Positions 1 through 9,188 of a stretch of 64,000 nt of DNA are shown in pieces. Origin of the DNA: Escallonia rubra (Eukaryota; Streptophyta; Magnoliopsida; Escalloniales; Escalloniaceae). The stretch is taken from assembly GCA_033065855.1 (NCBI GenBank), contig JAVXUO010001844.1:434001-498000 (forward strand). The letters are read 5' to 3'. The translations under genes were made by a program, and so were the position numbers. How positions within the stretch are numbered: the first letter of the stretch is position 1; each line of letters opens with the position of its first letter. Under the pieces are notes generated by a model. That model saw only the letters and a program-made list of their open reading frames with translations, did no database searches and was not told the origin of the DNA.

Positions 1-196
1 AGTGTAAGAAAGTGGGCCAGGAGAAAGAAATGAGTTGGTCGAGAGTTAAATGTGGAGAGAAAAATAGAATAAAAAAATGTAAAAAGGGTAAATATGTAAA
101 AATACCTACAGCATCTTTCTTAATTTGGAAAGTGAACATTTTTTTGGGAGGGCCCAAAAAGGAAATATGATCAATTTATGTGGGACGGAGGGAGTA
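1..196. mobile_element. Stowaway-like MITE, distal end only
   Basis: The segment ending at about 194 finishes with GGGACGGAGGGAGT followed by TA. This is the typical terminal inverted repeat of plant Stowaway (Tc1/mariner-type) MITEs, which insert at TA. The interior is AT-rich and carries no ORF. The opposite TIR must lie left of the window, so length and TSD cannot be checked. It lies in or near the downstream introns of RRP42. Confidence 0.6.
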
Positions 197-596
197 CTTG
201 GAAGTTGAGTCCGTCTATCCTCCAAAGAAAGGCAAGCCGAAGGCAGCACTTCCACAAGAAAGTCACCAAAAGTTATGCCATGCTTTCGTCACTGAAAGTT
301 TTATCATATCGTGACTGAAATTGTTTACATTAAGAGAAGCCACAACCTTCCTGACGAAGGACAACTAAAACCTAATTGATTCATGCGGTGCCTTCTAAAC
401 AATATTCTTGCTGTAACAAGGTGATTGTTAAATGCAAACAAAAATTGACAGATTATGCTTATCGAAGGTTTTCTTATTGTTACCATCTCATGCAAACACA
501 ATATTGGTTACACGGGAAACAAGAACGAACAGGCACTCAAATAATCCAATTTTCAATTTAGACTTATGCGAAAGCACTAGAGTCGAGGTATACAAC

Positions 597-1291
597 CTCA
601 AACATTGGACCTGCCGTTGCACTGCAACTGACGAATAAAGAAACCTTTCCTTTGCCAGGTTGCGAGGGGTTTGGCCTTGCAAGATCAAGCTGCAATTATA
701 CATATCAACAAGCAAATTGAAAAATCAATTATATCTTGAAAGTGCAAAGCGGGATAGAAATAAGAAATTCAGCTACTCAAAAGACATGTAAACATTAACC
801 ATGCAATACCTTCACGCTAGCTATAACTTCTGTTGCACCCATCTTCACTCTTGCCGAACCATCTGCCTGTCATCAAGCCATAATAGGTCAACCCTAGAGT
901 TTTCACGAAAAGGAAGCAGCATATACTCAGTCTGTTTCATAAATTTTTTCCCCTTTGCCTTTTTGCAAATTGTTAAAAAGGAATTAGAATACCTAATTAC
1001 AGACCAAATCAAGTAAGTAATGTTTCACGAATGAAATTAGTCAAAAAACAATGAACATAGTCAAAATTTACATCTCCAAAAACTGTTTCAAAAAAATCGC
1101 AAAATGTCGAAGGAGACAAATTATGAGACGGGTGCGGTGATGCTTAGTAAAAGCAGTTACTTTACTTGAGGTATAACTCCAGTTTCAACATAAATCGGCC
1201 GGTAAGTCAATCTTTTCCGACCATCCGCACGAAGGTCTAGAGCAATTCCACCCTGTATGAAATGCTTCTCGCCAGCAGATAGACCCACCAT
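597..1291 (-). CDS. RRP42: Exosome complex subunit RRP42, exons 1-3 (partial gene)
   Basis: RRP42 is a catalytically inert RNase PH-like subunit of the six-membered ring of the 3'-5' RNA exosome, which processes and degrades RNA in nucleus and cytoplasm. Three in-frame exons are visible on the minus strand. Exon 1 is 1291-1166 (42 codons, starting MVGLSAGEKHFIQGG and containing DGRKRLTYRPIYVETG), followed by GTAAAG. Exon 2 is 866-810 (19 codons, ADGSARVKMGATEVIASVK), with CAG before it and GTATTG after it. Exon 3 is 689-597 (31 codons, with PGKGKVSLFV and SATAGPMFE), preceded by TTGCAG and followed by GTTGTA. All junctions are phase 0. The start at 1291 matches the family N-terminus; an upstream in-frame ATG at 1339 would add 16 residues, but GTGCAG just before the start looks like a 5'UTR acceptor. 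Later exons (most of the RNase PH fold) are not found in 1-596, so the gene either continues left of the window or is truncated. There is no internal stop in the visible part. Confidence 0.87.
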
Positions 1292-1590
1292 CCCTGCACG
1301 CACATAGCTAGTTTCTAAATTTGGGTACACTTCTAGCAATCTAAAGATAACCCCATGTAGACAAAATTACATACACACTCTCGCTGACATTTTCACAAAC
1401 ACCTATTGAGCAAGACCAAGACAAGAACTCATATCCATAATACTTACATTAGATAAACCATATCTATCATAGGATCAAAATAACACATCGCTACAATTAC
1501 TTTCAATTAAGAAAATGGAAGAAAAACTAGAATGGCTTTTGAAGTTTGAATTAATGGTCTTACCAGAATAAACTGAATTCAACTGTATAA

Positions 1591-1866
1591 AACCTTGATA
1601 ATAATGGTTGTCATCCAAATGAACCTACTCTGAAGATGTTCTCCACCTTATGCAAGAATGGGGATCCGGATGGAGTAGTCCAATTGCTGACATATGCTAG
1701 AAAGAATCTACTTTTCCTGATTCAGGTATCTCGTCTGAGCTCTGCAATTTGCCAATATGGAAAGGATGATGCCATGAAAATGTCCCAAGAGACAATGCTG
1801 CTAGACACGTTATGTCAAATGTTCTTGGGAAAGCTAAAAGCATCAGCTCTCAACAAAAAGGTATAG
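1591..1866 (+). other. Exon-like ORF, weakly PPR-like, unidentified
   Basis: An open frame runs from just after a stop at 1588 and contains GCHPNEPTLKMFSTLCKNG followed by helical, leucine-rich sequence. The first part resembles a pentatricopeptide-type repeat (G-x-P-N ... LCKNG), but only one such unit is seen. CAG followed by GTATCT at about 1724 could be a splice donor, so the real exon may end there. It lies head-to-head with RRP42, about 300 bp apart. No homologue can be named with confidence; it could be a gene fragment or a chance ORF. Confidence 0.25.
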
Positions 1867-2484
1867 AAATTAACTCGTAAGGAATAGAAATTAACTTGCA
1901 AGTCTTGGAGTGCTACCTATGTGCTTAGTTCTGTAAATTTTCCTAATTAGAATTGAGAGCAAAATCATAACAATTATTGGTTTTATGAACTAGAAACATT
2001 TCAAAGGAAATAGGAGAAGATGCCTTCCCTGGTGGTTATCCTAGTTCATTTCCAAAACATCGCTGGTGGCATTTATATATGGTTTTCTTTCCTTCTTTTT
2101 GTTTCCTTCATGGAAGAGAATTCATTGAATACTTTGCTTTTATGGTTTCTTACTAATGTGTCTTTTGTCATCAAGTTTTCTCTGTTGAAGGTTCAATAAT
2201 ATTTCTGCCTCGTTTAAGTGTACATAGGGAAGTCGATTTGTTCCAGGAGCCCTTAAACAATTTCATAACAATGGACTTCTGTTAACTTCCTGGGAGAAAA
2301 TATTCTTATTTCTTAGTCTGGTTGAGTACTTCACTTTGCCTTCACTTTACTGAGGACCACCATTACTCACCTTTAACCACTGTCTTAGGAATTTTATGCA
2401 AACTTGCAAGATATTGTACAGCAAGTTGGAACTGTCCATGACTTTTTTGCTCTGTTGCCACTGTCTTAAGTACATGTTCTTGCT
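1867..2484. other. Non-coding interval
   Basis: AT-rich sequence with no convincing exon, RNA gene or repeat on either strand. It separates the exon-like ORF from the 3' end of the P450 pseudogene, and may hold part of the P450 3' UTR. Confidence 0.5.
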
Positions 2485-2551
2485 TTAATTCAAAGGAGTG
2501 AAAGGGATGCCAATTAAGTGCAAGTCATTTTTTCTCCTAACAGTTGCTCCC
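2485..2551 (-). pseudogene. Cytochrome P450 (CYP71-type), piece C: C-terminal end and stop
   Basis: On the minus strand this piece reads GATVRRKNDLHLIGIPFTPLN and then a stop, the normal C-terminal end of CYP71-clan P450s. It directly abuts the terminal repeat of the DNA element at 2552-3554. The preceding residues of the protein (...DMTETFGVI) are on the other side of that element, at about 3570. This shows that the element landed inside the last exon, about 20 codons before the stop. Confidence 0.8.
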
Positions 2552-3554
2552 TGTGAAGCACCGACATGGCTGCAGGTGCGGGTGTGATACGGGTGCAGAG
2601 ACTTGGATATGGAAATTTTGAAAATTATAGGATTCGGGTGCGGGGGGATGCGGAAAATTTTATATATACTCTTATGACTATGTACACTTAGTATTGAATT
2701 TCTAAACAAAACATAGACCATTTGAAATTTAAGAAAGTGCGATATACAATGCAATTTAATTCAACCATTCTACAATAGTACAATACAATCAAATACATAA
2801 TAAGCACCATCAAATGCATCATAATAGAAGTAGCACCAAAGTGAAGTTCCAAAGTTCAAAGCAATCTACAAAACAAACCCATGACAAATAAAAAACAAAA
2901 TACTTCACATTGTCACACTGAAACACTTCATATGGTCACACTCACACACTGAAACACTGAAAAAATTGGTACAACCGTCCCAACCACAATCCACAACTCA
3001 CAACCCACAAAGAGGGAGGAAGACAGAAGGTATAGAGTAGAACAAAGAGCAAAGAGAGGAAGACAAGAACTTTACCTCTCGAGAAATACAGCCGGAGTCG
3101 AGAACCCGTCGTCTCTGGTGGTCGCGGGTGGTCGTCGGTGGTCACCGCTGCTCTCTCTCTCTCTCTCTCTCTCTACCCTCTTCACAGACCTGCTGGAGGT
3201 GAGGACCAGTCGTCGCAGGTGGTCGCGGGAGGTCACCTCCGGGGTCCTGCCGCCGCTGCTCTGTCTCAGTCTCCTGCCGCCGCTGCTCTGTCTCAGTCTC
3301 AGTCTCAGACCCTCTTCACAGGTGAAAGATTAATCATTCGTTAGTATAGGTTTTTTTATTTATGTGTAGACCCACAAAAGTTATTTCAAATATTACGTTT
3401 TGACCCAGAAATATTTGATACGCGGCCGATCTGTATCTCATCTGCACCCAAACCGCACCCGATATTAACGAAATAAACCAACAAAATAGTTAAGCACCCT
3501 ACACGGACCCACTCCACACCAGACACGCACCCGCACCTGACCCCGATGCTTCAC
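2552..3554. mobile_element. ~1 kb non-autonomous DNA element with GTGAAGCA termini
   Basis: The left end starts GTGAAGCACCGACATGG and then CAGGTGCGGGTG. The right end, read in reverse complement, starts GTGAAGCATCGGGGTCAGG and then TGCGGGTG, so the ends form an imperfect inverted repeat of about 30 bp. The interior has no transposase ORF. It includes a (CT)n tract at 3151-3174 and GC-rich, gene-like sequence (3080-3330) that may be captured or simple sequence. Related ends occur at 11514 and 31799 in this window, so this is a dispersed family. The P450 sequence flanking it reads GGAGTAATC on one side and GGAGCAACT on the other, possibly a degraded 9-bp target duplication, which would fit a Mutator-like element. 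The superfamily is not certain. Confidence 0.6.
3151..3174. repeat. (CT)n microsatellite
   Basis: An uninterrupted run of twelve CT dinucleotides inside the DNA element. Confidence 0.9.
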
Positions 3555-3569
3555 CCATATAGAAGCAAA

Positions 3570-3636
3570 AGATTACTCCAAATGTCTCGGTCATATCAAG
3601 TTCTTCTGGCTTGGTTACCTCTATGAGTTTCCAGTC
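3570..3636 (-). pseudogene. Cytochrome P450, piece B: between LINE and DNA element
   Basis: The minus strand reads DWKLIEVTKPEELDMTETFG, the conserved stretch that follows the heme loop and K-helix region in CYP71-clan proteins. The upper boundary is the LINE target-site duplication and the lower boundary is the DNA element. Pieces A (11289-11513), B and C (2485-2551) join in order into one terminal exon. Confidence 0.82.
3621..3636. repeat. LINE target-site duplication, 3' copy
   Basis: CTATGAGTTTCCAGTC matches CTACGAGTTTCCAGTC at 11273-11288 with one mismatch in 16. It sits directly against the poly(T) (minus-strand poly(A)) end of the LINE. Confidence 0.93.
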
Positions 3637-3842
3637 TTTTTTTTTTTTTTTTTGGTAATAAGAGAATTGCATTGATAGTGATAAAACAAGACATAAAGTT
3701 TGCAGCCTTAAGGCTTTACAGAACCATTTCTGAGCGTGAATAACCGCCAGAATAAAGTAGTAATAAACATAAAAGCATAATTTAAACAGAGGAACTACCC
3801 ACAAGGGATTCTACAAAAGAACTCCATCATATCGGATGATCC

Positions 3843-6800
3843 TCAGCGGTGTAAGGTGTTACTTACCCAATCTTGAAAGACGGGTATGCGAGCCTGACAG
3901 GCAAAACGAGCTAAGGATCGTGCTTCTGTCCGGGCGTGTGGTCCTGCCCTAAGGATACTGAACTGATGAAATTGAGTCAAAAGGTGGCAAAAGTCAAAAA
4001 GGATAGGTGCCACCGTATCCAGGATGTCTTCAGAACCCGACATCTGATGTAAAAGGAAGGGAGATGTAGTTAGTACATGAATATGTAAAAATCTATGTTT
4101 TAGTGCCCATTGAGATGTAAGAAGCAGGCAGTGTGCTAGAGCAGTATAATTATCGGATGAACTAATAGAAAAGGCTGCCGTTCCACAGCGATTATTGTTG
4201 GTGTAGCATACTAAGCCAAAGCCGGCCCGTAGATTCCGCTGGTCAAAACAGGCATGGATGAGCATGTTGATTGGTGCAGATTCTAAGCAGAGGCAGGGTG
4301 TCTGACAGGAATGCAAAGATATAGGCCCAGAAGGTGTGGGAAAACGCCTAAGCGAATTTGCTGGGGAACAATTTGGTTGCGGCAATTGTCTAGGCGAAGA
4401 AGGTAACGTATCCGAAAAAAGTGAGATATTATTGGTTAGTTGACAAATTTGACGTAATAAGGCTATGGGTTGGAAGGGAATGTCCCGGAACACTAAGTTA
4501 TTCCGGTGGTTCCAGATAGTCCATATTGTGACAAAGATATATATAATGGTGCGCCATGTATAGCGTGAGGAAACTGACGGATTAAGCCAGGCAATGAGCC
4601 ATTCTTTGAATGACCCTTCCACGTTTGTGACCTTGATGCCAAGAGGCAAACCAAACCAAACAGGTCGAACCAAAGGGCATGTAAGGAAAGCATGGTTTGA
4701 GTCTTCGGGAAGAGATTGACAAAGAGGGCAAAGGTTGGAAGGAATGATCTGGCGATGGAAAAGATTGGTGTTTATCGGTAAACGATCCCACAGAATTTGC
4801 CAAATCAAAAAATTAAATTTCAGCGGTAATTTGAGGCGCCAGATTGTCCTCCAAACCTCGTTAGGGTAAACCGGAGATTTGGAGGGAGGTTTGAGCTGCT
4901 GCGAAAGAGTGTAGTCCATATGTTGATAGAGCATTCGGTAGGCGGAGGCTACAGTAAAGTTCCCATCCTTGGTACATCCCCAAACCGGTTGATCTTCAAA
5001 ATCATTTGTGGCCACGTGAATGGCCTTTATTTTGTGGCCATCAGTCGCAGAAAAATATTGATCAATCTTCTGGGTATCCCAGGTGCCATTGGAAATAAGG
5101 TCACTGACCCACAGGGGATGTGAGTCAGGGAGATTAGCCTGAGGGAAGGAGATCCTAGTGCTATCAGGCACCCACCAATCATTCCAAATATTGATATTCC
5201 TCCCATTGCCCACCTGCCACCGTAGGCCTTTTTGGAGGGTTTGTCGGCCAAGAATGATACCGCGCCAAGCCTTTGAGAAGTTACCCGTAGCCGGAGAATG
5301 GAGAAAATCCCGGTTAACACAATACTTACCTTGGAGTACTTGTGCTAGGAGGGAATTAGGTGAAGTCCAAATACGCCAAGCATTCTTCGCAAGAAGTGCA
5401 AGGTTTAGGATTCTCATAGATTTGAATGCTAGTCCGCCACTTTCTCGTGGGCCACATAATGCATGCCAATTAATCCAATGCACTCCTCGGGAAGATTCGT
5501 TGCCAGACCACCAGAAATTGCTTAGTAACGTATCAATCTGGCGACATACCTGTATAGGGAAAATACATACCTGCATATGGTAGAGGAGGAGGGAGTTTAA
5601 AACTGACTTGATGAGGGTCGCTCGTCCCGCTTTATTTAGAAGCACGCCCTTCCACCTAGCGCACCGGTCACGAATACGATCGACCAGCTCCCGGAAGAAG
5701 GCTTTCCTATGAGTAACCATATCCAATGATCCTCCTAAGTATTTGCCAAATTCACAGCTAACTGTGAACCCCAAAGTTCGGCGAATAGCAATATGAGTGC
5801 AGATTGGAGTATTAGGACTCAAAGTTATAGCAGATTTTTTGTAGTTGACAAGTTGACCCGATTCCTGACAGTAGCGCTTTAGAATGCTCTGAATTGCCGA
5901 TATAGCTTGCGTATTGGTCTTAGTAAAGATCATAGCATCATCTGCAAAGAAAAGGTGATTGATTGGCGGGCTCAATTTTCCGGCTTTGATGCCAGGTACC
6001 AGTTTCAGATCCTGAGCTTGTAGAAGTGCAGCAGACAGTGCTTCAGCACAGAGAATAAACAGGTATGGAGACATAGGATCCCCCTGTCGGAGACCACATC
6101 GAGGTCGGAAGCGTGGTGACGGTGAGCCATTGATAAGAACTTCATAAGAGACGGTAGAAACACAACTCATGATGAGCTTTGTCAGATGTTCCGGGAAGTT
6201 CATCTTTCGAAGTACAGCCTCTAGGAAAGGCCAAGAGATTCGGTCATAGGCTTTACTCATATCCATTTTGATAACTCCGACTCCATCCCTGGCCTTTTTT
6301 GTCCCCCTGATTTTGTTTGTCAATTCTTGGGCTATAAGGATGTTATCCACAATGTGCCGATTAGCAACAAAGGCATTTTGGTACGGAGAGATGATGTCCT
6401 TAAGCACACCTTTTAGTCGGTTGGACAAAGTTTTGGATATAACTTTATATATGGTATTGCACAGACTGATGGGTCGGAAGTCATTAGGGGTGCTAGGATC
6501 AGGGCATTTGGGAATAAGCACAAGGAATGATTTATTTGTAACACTGAGCATATGTCCTGATTTGAGAAAGGATAAGACAGCGGCAGTAACCGGCCGCTCC
6601 ATAAAGTCCCAGCACTGTTGATACACTAGTGCAGGGATACCATCCGGGCCCGGGGCCTTAAGGGGTTTAATATGGAAAAGAGCCATGCGAATTTCTCGGG
6701 GTGTAAAAGGGCGATCCAGGAAATTTCTTTGGGTATCAGATAATTGGCGAGTGAGCCCATGGATTAGGGATCCGGGAGCGGTTAAGTCTGGTATGTCGGT

Positions 6801-8066
6801 TGATGGTTCAAAAATGGATTTAAAGTGGTTAACAAGGCAATGGGTAATGGCATGCTCAGAAGTGTGGGTAACATTATTCTCATCTGTAATAGAGGATATA
6901 CGGTTCCTGTTGCGGCGTATAAGCGTGGAAGTGTGGAAGAACTTATTATTGCGGTCCCCTAATTGAAGCCAATTGGTTTTAGCTTTCTGCGCCCAGAGGA
7001 GTTCCTCACATTCCATTAGCCAATCAAGCCGACGTCGAGCTTGCTGATCCAAGTGCTGGGCCTCTAGATCGGGGATACGAGATTGAAAGTGGTGGATCAT
7101 GGCAATGGTATCTTTAATTTGAGTTTCCAAATGCCCAAAACACTGTTTATTCCATAGCACCAGCTCTTTCATCATCATAGAACCCCAAGAAGCAATGCAA
7201 AATAAAGGTGAGCCTTGAACATGAGTTAGCCAAGATTTGTGTATTATTGGCTTACACATCGGGTGTTTCAACCACATAGCTTCGAACCGGGTAGGCCTGA
7301 AGCCAGAAGCGAGAACCGGCTTTGAGTCAAGAAGTAAAGGAGCGTGGTCCGACGTTTGAATACCCAGGTTAGTAATTGTGGCTGAGGGGAACAGAGTAAG
7401 CCAAGCGGGATTTGCGAATCCCCGGTCGATACGCTCATAAGTGCAAGCCATATTCTGTCTGTTATTTGTCCAAGTAAAGGTGGGCCCTACCCATTTCACA
7501 TCAATCAACATATGACGCTGAAGGAAGTCCATCAAGCACTCGTGTCCAGGGGTAGAGAGGGAGAGAGACCCAGTCTTGTCCACTGGCCGTAACACTTGGT
7601 TGAAATCACCAATTAGAAGAAGGGGGGAGTTATAGGTTGTGAGGGCCACGGAAATATGGTCCCACGTCCGTTTCCGTTTGGCCAGATTAGGATGTCCATA
7701 AATAAATCCAGAGATCCAGGACTCTCCACTATCTAGCTTGAAAAGAACCAAAATACAATTCTTATCTTTGTGTAGGACAGATCCGGTGAGGATGTCAGTC
7801 CAGCCAACCCAAAGACCACCTTTAGTTCTCTGCTCTCCACTAGGATCGACCCCGGTGGAAGAAGTGAAACCAAGTTTCAGAAGTTTTTGGGTAACCATGT
7901 GAACATCAGATTTAGTTTCTTGAAGGAAAAGACAAGAGGGCCTGTAAAGCCTGGTCAACTTGAAAGCTGTACGAACTGACAGGGCGTGACCTAGCCCACG
8001 ACAGTTCCAGCAGATTTGAATCATTGAGGGTGAAGGGGTTGTTGCGGTACAACACCCGAAAACCAA
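3843..8066 (-). CDS. LINE ORF2: endonuclease-reverse transcriptase
   Basis: The protein of the LINE that nicks target DNA and copies the element RNA into the nick (target-primed reverse transcription). An APE-like endonuclease opens with WNCRGLG (about residue 18), then QETKSD, GDFNQVL and SDHAPLLL, so the expected Asn, Glu, Asp and His catalytic positions are present. The RT domain has NDFRPISLCN, KMDMSKAYDRI, GLRQGDPMSP and the catalytic FFADDAMIF at about residue 708. A zf-RVT segment follows (LCPLCQ...DSNHAFLTCPL). The last ~170 residues resemble the RNase H-like domain of plant L1 elements, but canonical acidic residues are not evident (for example a stretch reading YTALAHCLLL where Glu is expected), so this domain may be inactive. 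The first methionine at 8066 or the second, MIQICWNCRG about 14 residues on, could be the start; the second fits family proteins better. Confidence 0.93.
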   Translation of the reverse strand: MVFGCCTATTPSPSMIQICWNCRGLGHALSVRTAFKLTRLYRPSCLFLQETKSDVHMVTQKLLKLGFTSSTGVDPSGEQRTKGGLWVGWTDILTGSVLHKDKNCILVLFKLDSGESWISGFIYGHPNLAKRKRTWDHISVALTTYNSPLLLIGDFNQVLRPVDKTGSLSLSTPGHECLMDFLQRHMLIDVKWVGPTFTWTNNRQNMACTYERIDRGFANPAWLTLFPSATITNLGIQTSDHAPLLLDSKPVLASGFRPTRFEAMWLKHPMCKPIIHKSWLTHVQGSPLFCIASWGSMMMKELVLWNKQCFGHLETQIKDTIAMIHHFQSRIPDLEAQHLDQQARRRLDWLMECEELLWAQKAKTNWLQLGDRNNKFFHTSTLIRRNRNRISSITDENNVTHTSEHAITHCLVNHFKSIFEPSTDIPDLTAPGSLIHGLTRQLSDTQRNFLDRPFTPREIRMALFHIKPLKAPGPDGIPALVYQQCWDFMERPVTAAVLSFLKSGHMLSVTNKSFLVLIPKCPDPSTPNDFRPISLCNTIYKVISKTLSNRLKGVLKDIISPYQNAFVANRHIVDNILIAQELTNKIRGTKKARDGVGVIKMDMSKAYDRISWPFLEAVLRKMNFPEHLTKLIMSCVSTVSYEVLINGSPSPRFRPRCGLRQGDPMSPYLFILCAEALSAALLQAQDLKLVPGIKAGKLSPPINHLFFADDAMIFTKTNTQAISAIQSILKRYCQESGQLVNYKKSAITLSPNTPICTHIAIRRTLGFTVSCEFGKYLGGSLDMVTHRKAFFRELVDRIRDRCARWKGVLLNKAGRATLIKSVLNSLLLYHMQVCIFPIQVCRQIDTLLSNFWWSGNESSRGVHWINWHALCGPRESGGLAFKSMRILNLALLAKNAWRIWTSPNSLLAQVLQGKYCVNRDFLHSPATGNFSKAWRGIILGRQTLQKGLRWQVGNGRNINIWNDWWVPDSTRISFPQANLPDSHPLWVSDLISNGTWDTQKIDQYFSATDGHKIKAIHVATNDFEDQPVWGCTKDGNFTVASAYRMLYQHMDYTLSQQLKPPSKSPVYPNEVWRTIWRLKLPLKFNFLIWQILWDRLPINTNLFHRQIIPSNLCPLCQSLPEDSNHAFLTCPLVRPVWFGLPLGIKVTNVEGSFKEWLIAWLNPSVSSRYTWRTIIYIFVTIWTIWNHRNNLVFRDIPFQPIALLRQICQLTNNISLFSDTLPSSPRQLPQPNCSPANSLRRFPTPSGPISLHSCQTPCLCLESAPINMLIHACFDQRNLRAGFGLVCYTNNNRCGTAAFSISSSDNYTALAHCLLLTSQWALKHRFLHIHVLTTSPFLLHQMSGSEDILDTVAPILFDFCHLLTQFHQFSILRAGPHARTEARSLARFACQARIPVFQDWVSNTLHR

Positions 8067-9151
8067 GGCGGAGAGGTCACAAAGGAACCGTGGGTTCTGA
8101 AAGGATTATCCCGTGACAAGCAAGATCGTTTCCTCAAGCAGCGAGGTACGGAGTCCAGATCCAAGCATAAACAATCAATTAGCTCTCGATTAAGAAGATC
8201 ATTGAAGCCAGGTTGTGAAGGCCAGCCGGAATTGGATCTCCGTCGTTTGAGCCATGGTGACAGACCCTGTTGGTAAGGTTCTTGCGGAGCCACACGAAAC
8301 AGGCCAGGTAGCAACTTATGTGTCGGAAGCCAAGGTGTACAAAAAGATCCGGGATCTAACCAAGGGGAACTTCCAAGTCTAGCGCGTTTTCGAAGCGGAA
8401 AACAGGTACTAAAATCTACCACTAATTTACAGTGGGTACGCTTTGTACGGTTAACTAAATGCATACATGAAGGTACTAACAAGGAGTATAAACATGCTGA
8501 TTCATAAGAATAGCGGAGAATACTGAGAGGTAAAGGATTAGGGGCGAAACCTGGGGGAGGAGAAGGCGATGCCGAGGTAGAGGCTCGGTGTTTTTTCTCC
8601 TTGGGACTGTCGCCGGAAAGCACAGCAGTTTCATAGTTACGTTTCATTTGTTGAGAAGTAGCAGGAGGTCCAGCATTGCCTCCCATCATGTTGTCATCAT
8701 CTGAGTCCGCATCTGATTCATATTCGGGGGCAAAGAACCGAGTGCCAGATAACCGAGGGATGTCATTATTCCCATTCAGAGCTTGAAGAAGCATGGGATC
8801 AGTTGGTTCCTGCAGGGGAGGATCAACTACAAGAGGTGCGAGTTTAACAGGGGAAGGAGCATAAATTGCCAAGGTGAGATCATTGCGCATTTTTTCAATG
8901 TTCAATAGCATATTGTCTATCATCGGGTTTTCAGCAACTCCTTCCAGGGGGCAGCGACTTCCATCAGGAAAGGATGCTGGGGCAGTCAGCATCTGTTGAC
9001 GCAGACTGTGCTGGGGCAGAGACAAAGGAGGCGTACCACCTTGCATCGGCAGATGAAGGCTTTGTTCTGGGTTGAAACCATGGTTCGAGATGACCACCTG
9101 GAGAGGAAGTGCAGAGCTGGAGGTATGACTTTGGAGATTCTGCCTTGGCAT
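8021..9151 (-). other. LINE intermediate open frame (376 codons)
   Basis: An open frame between ORF1 and ORF2, in a different phase from both (ORF1 and ORF2 share a phase). It has a low-complexity acidic and serine/proline-rich stretch (for example YESDADSDDDNMMGG and STSASPSPPPGFAPNP) followed by basic, unclassified sequence, and overlaps the ORF2 start by 46 bp. In related plant LINEs a similar linker lies between the zinc knuckle and the endonuclease. It is therefore either a frameshifted C-terminal part of ORF1 or a separate spacer ORF. No domain or catalytic motif is recognised. Confidence 0.5.
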
Positions 9152-9188
9152 GGAGGAAATGTTTGACGAAGGCCCAGGGGAAGCTAAT

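Noticed and set aside
3118-3344. Two plus-strand ORFs with serine/leucine repeats
   Set aside because: They arise from the (CT)n tract and a short duplicated GC-rich stretch in the DNA element.
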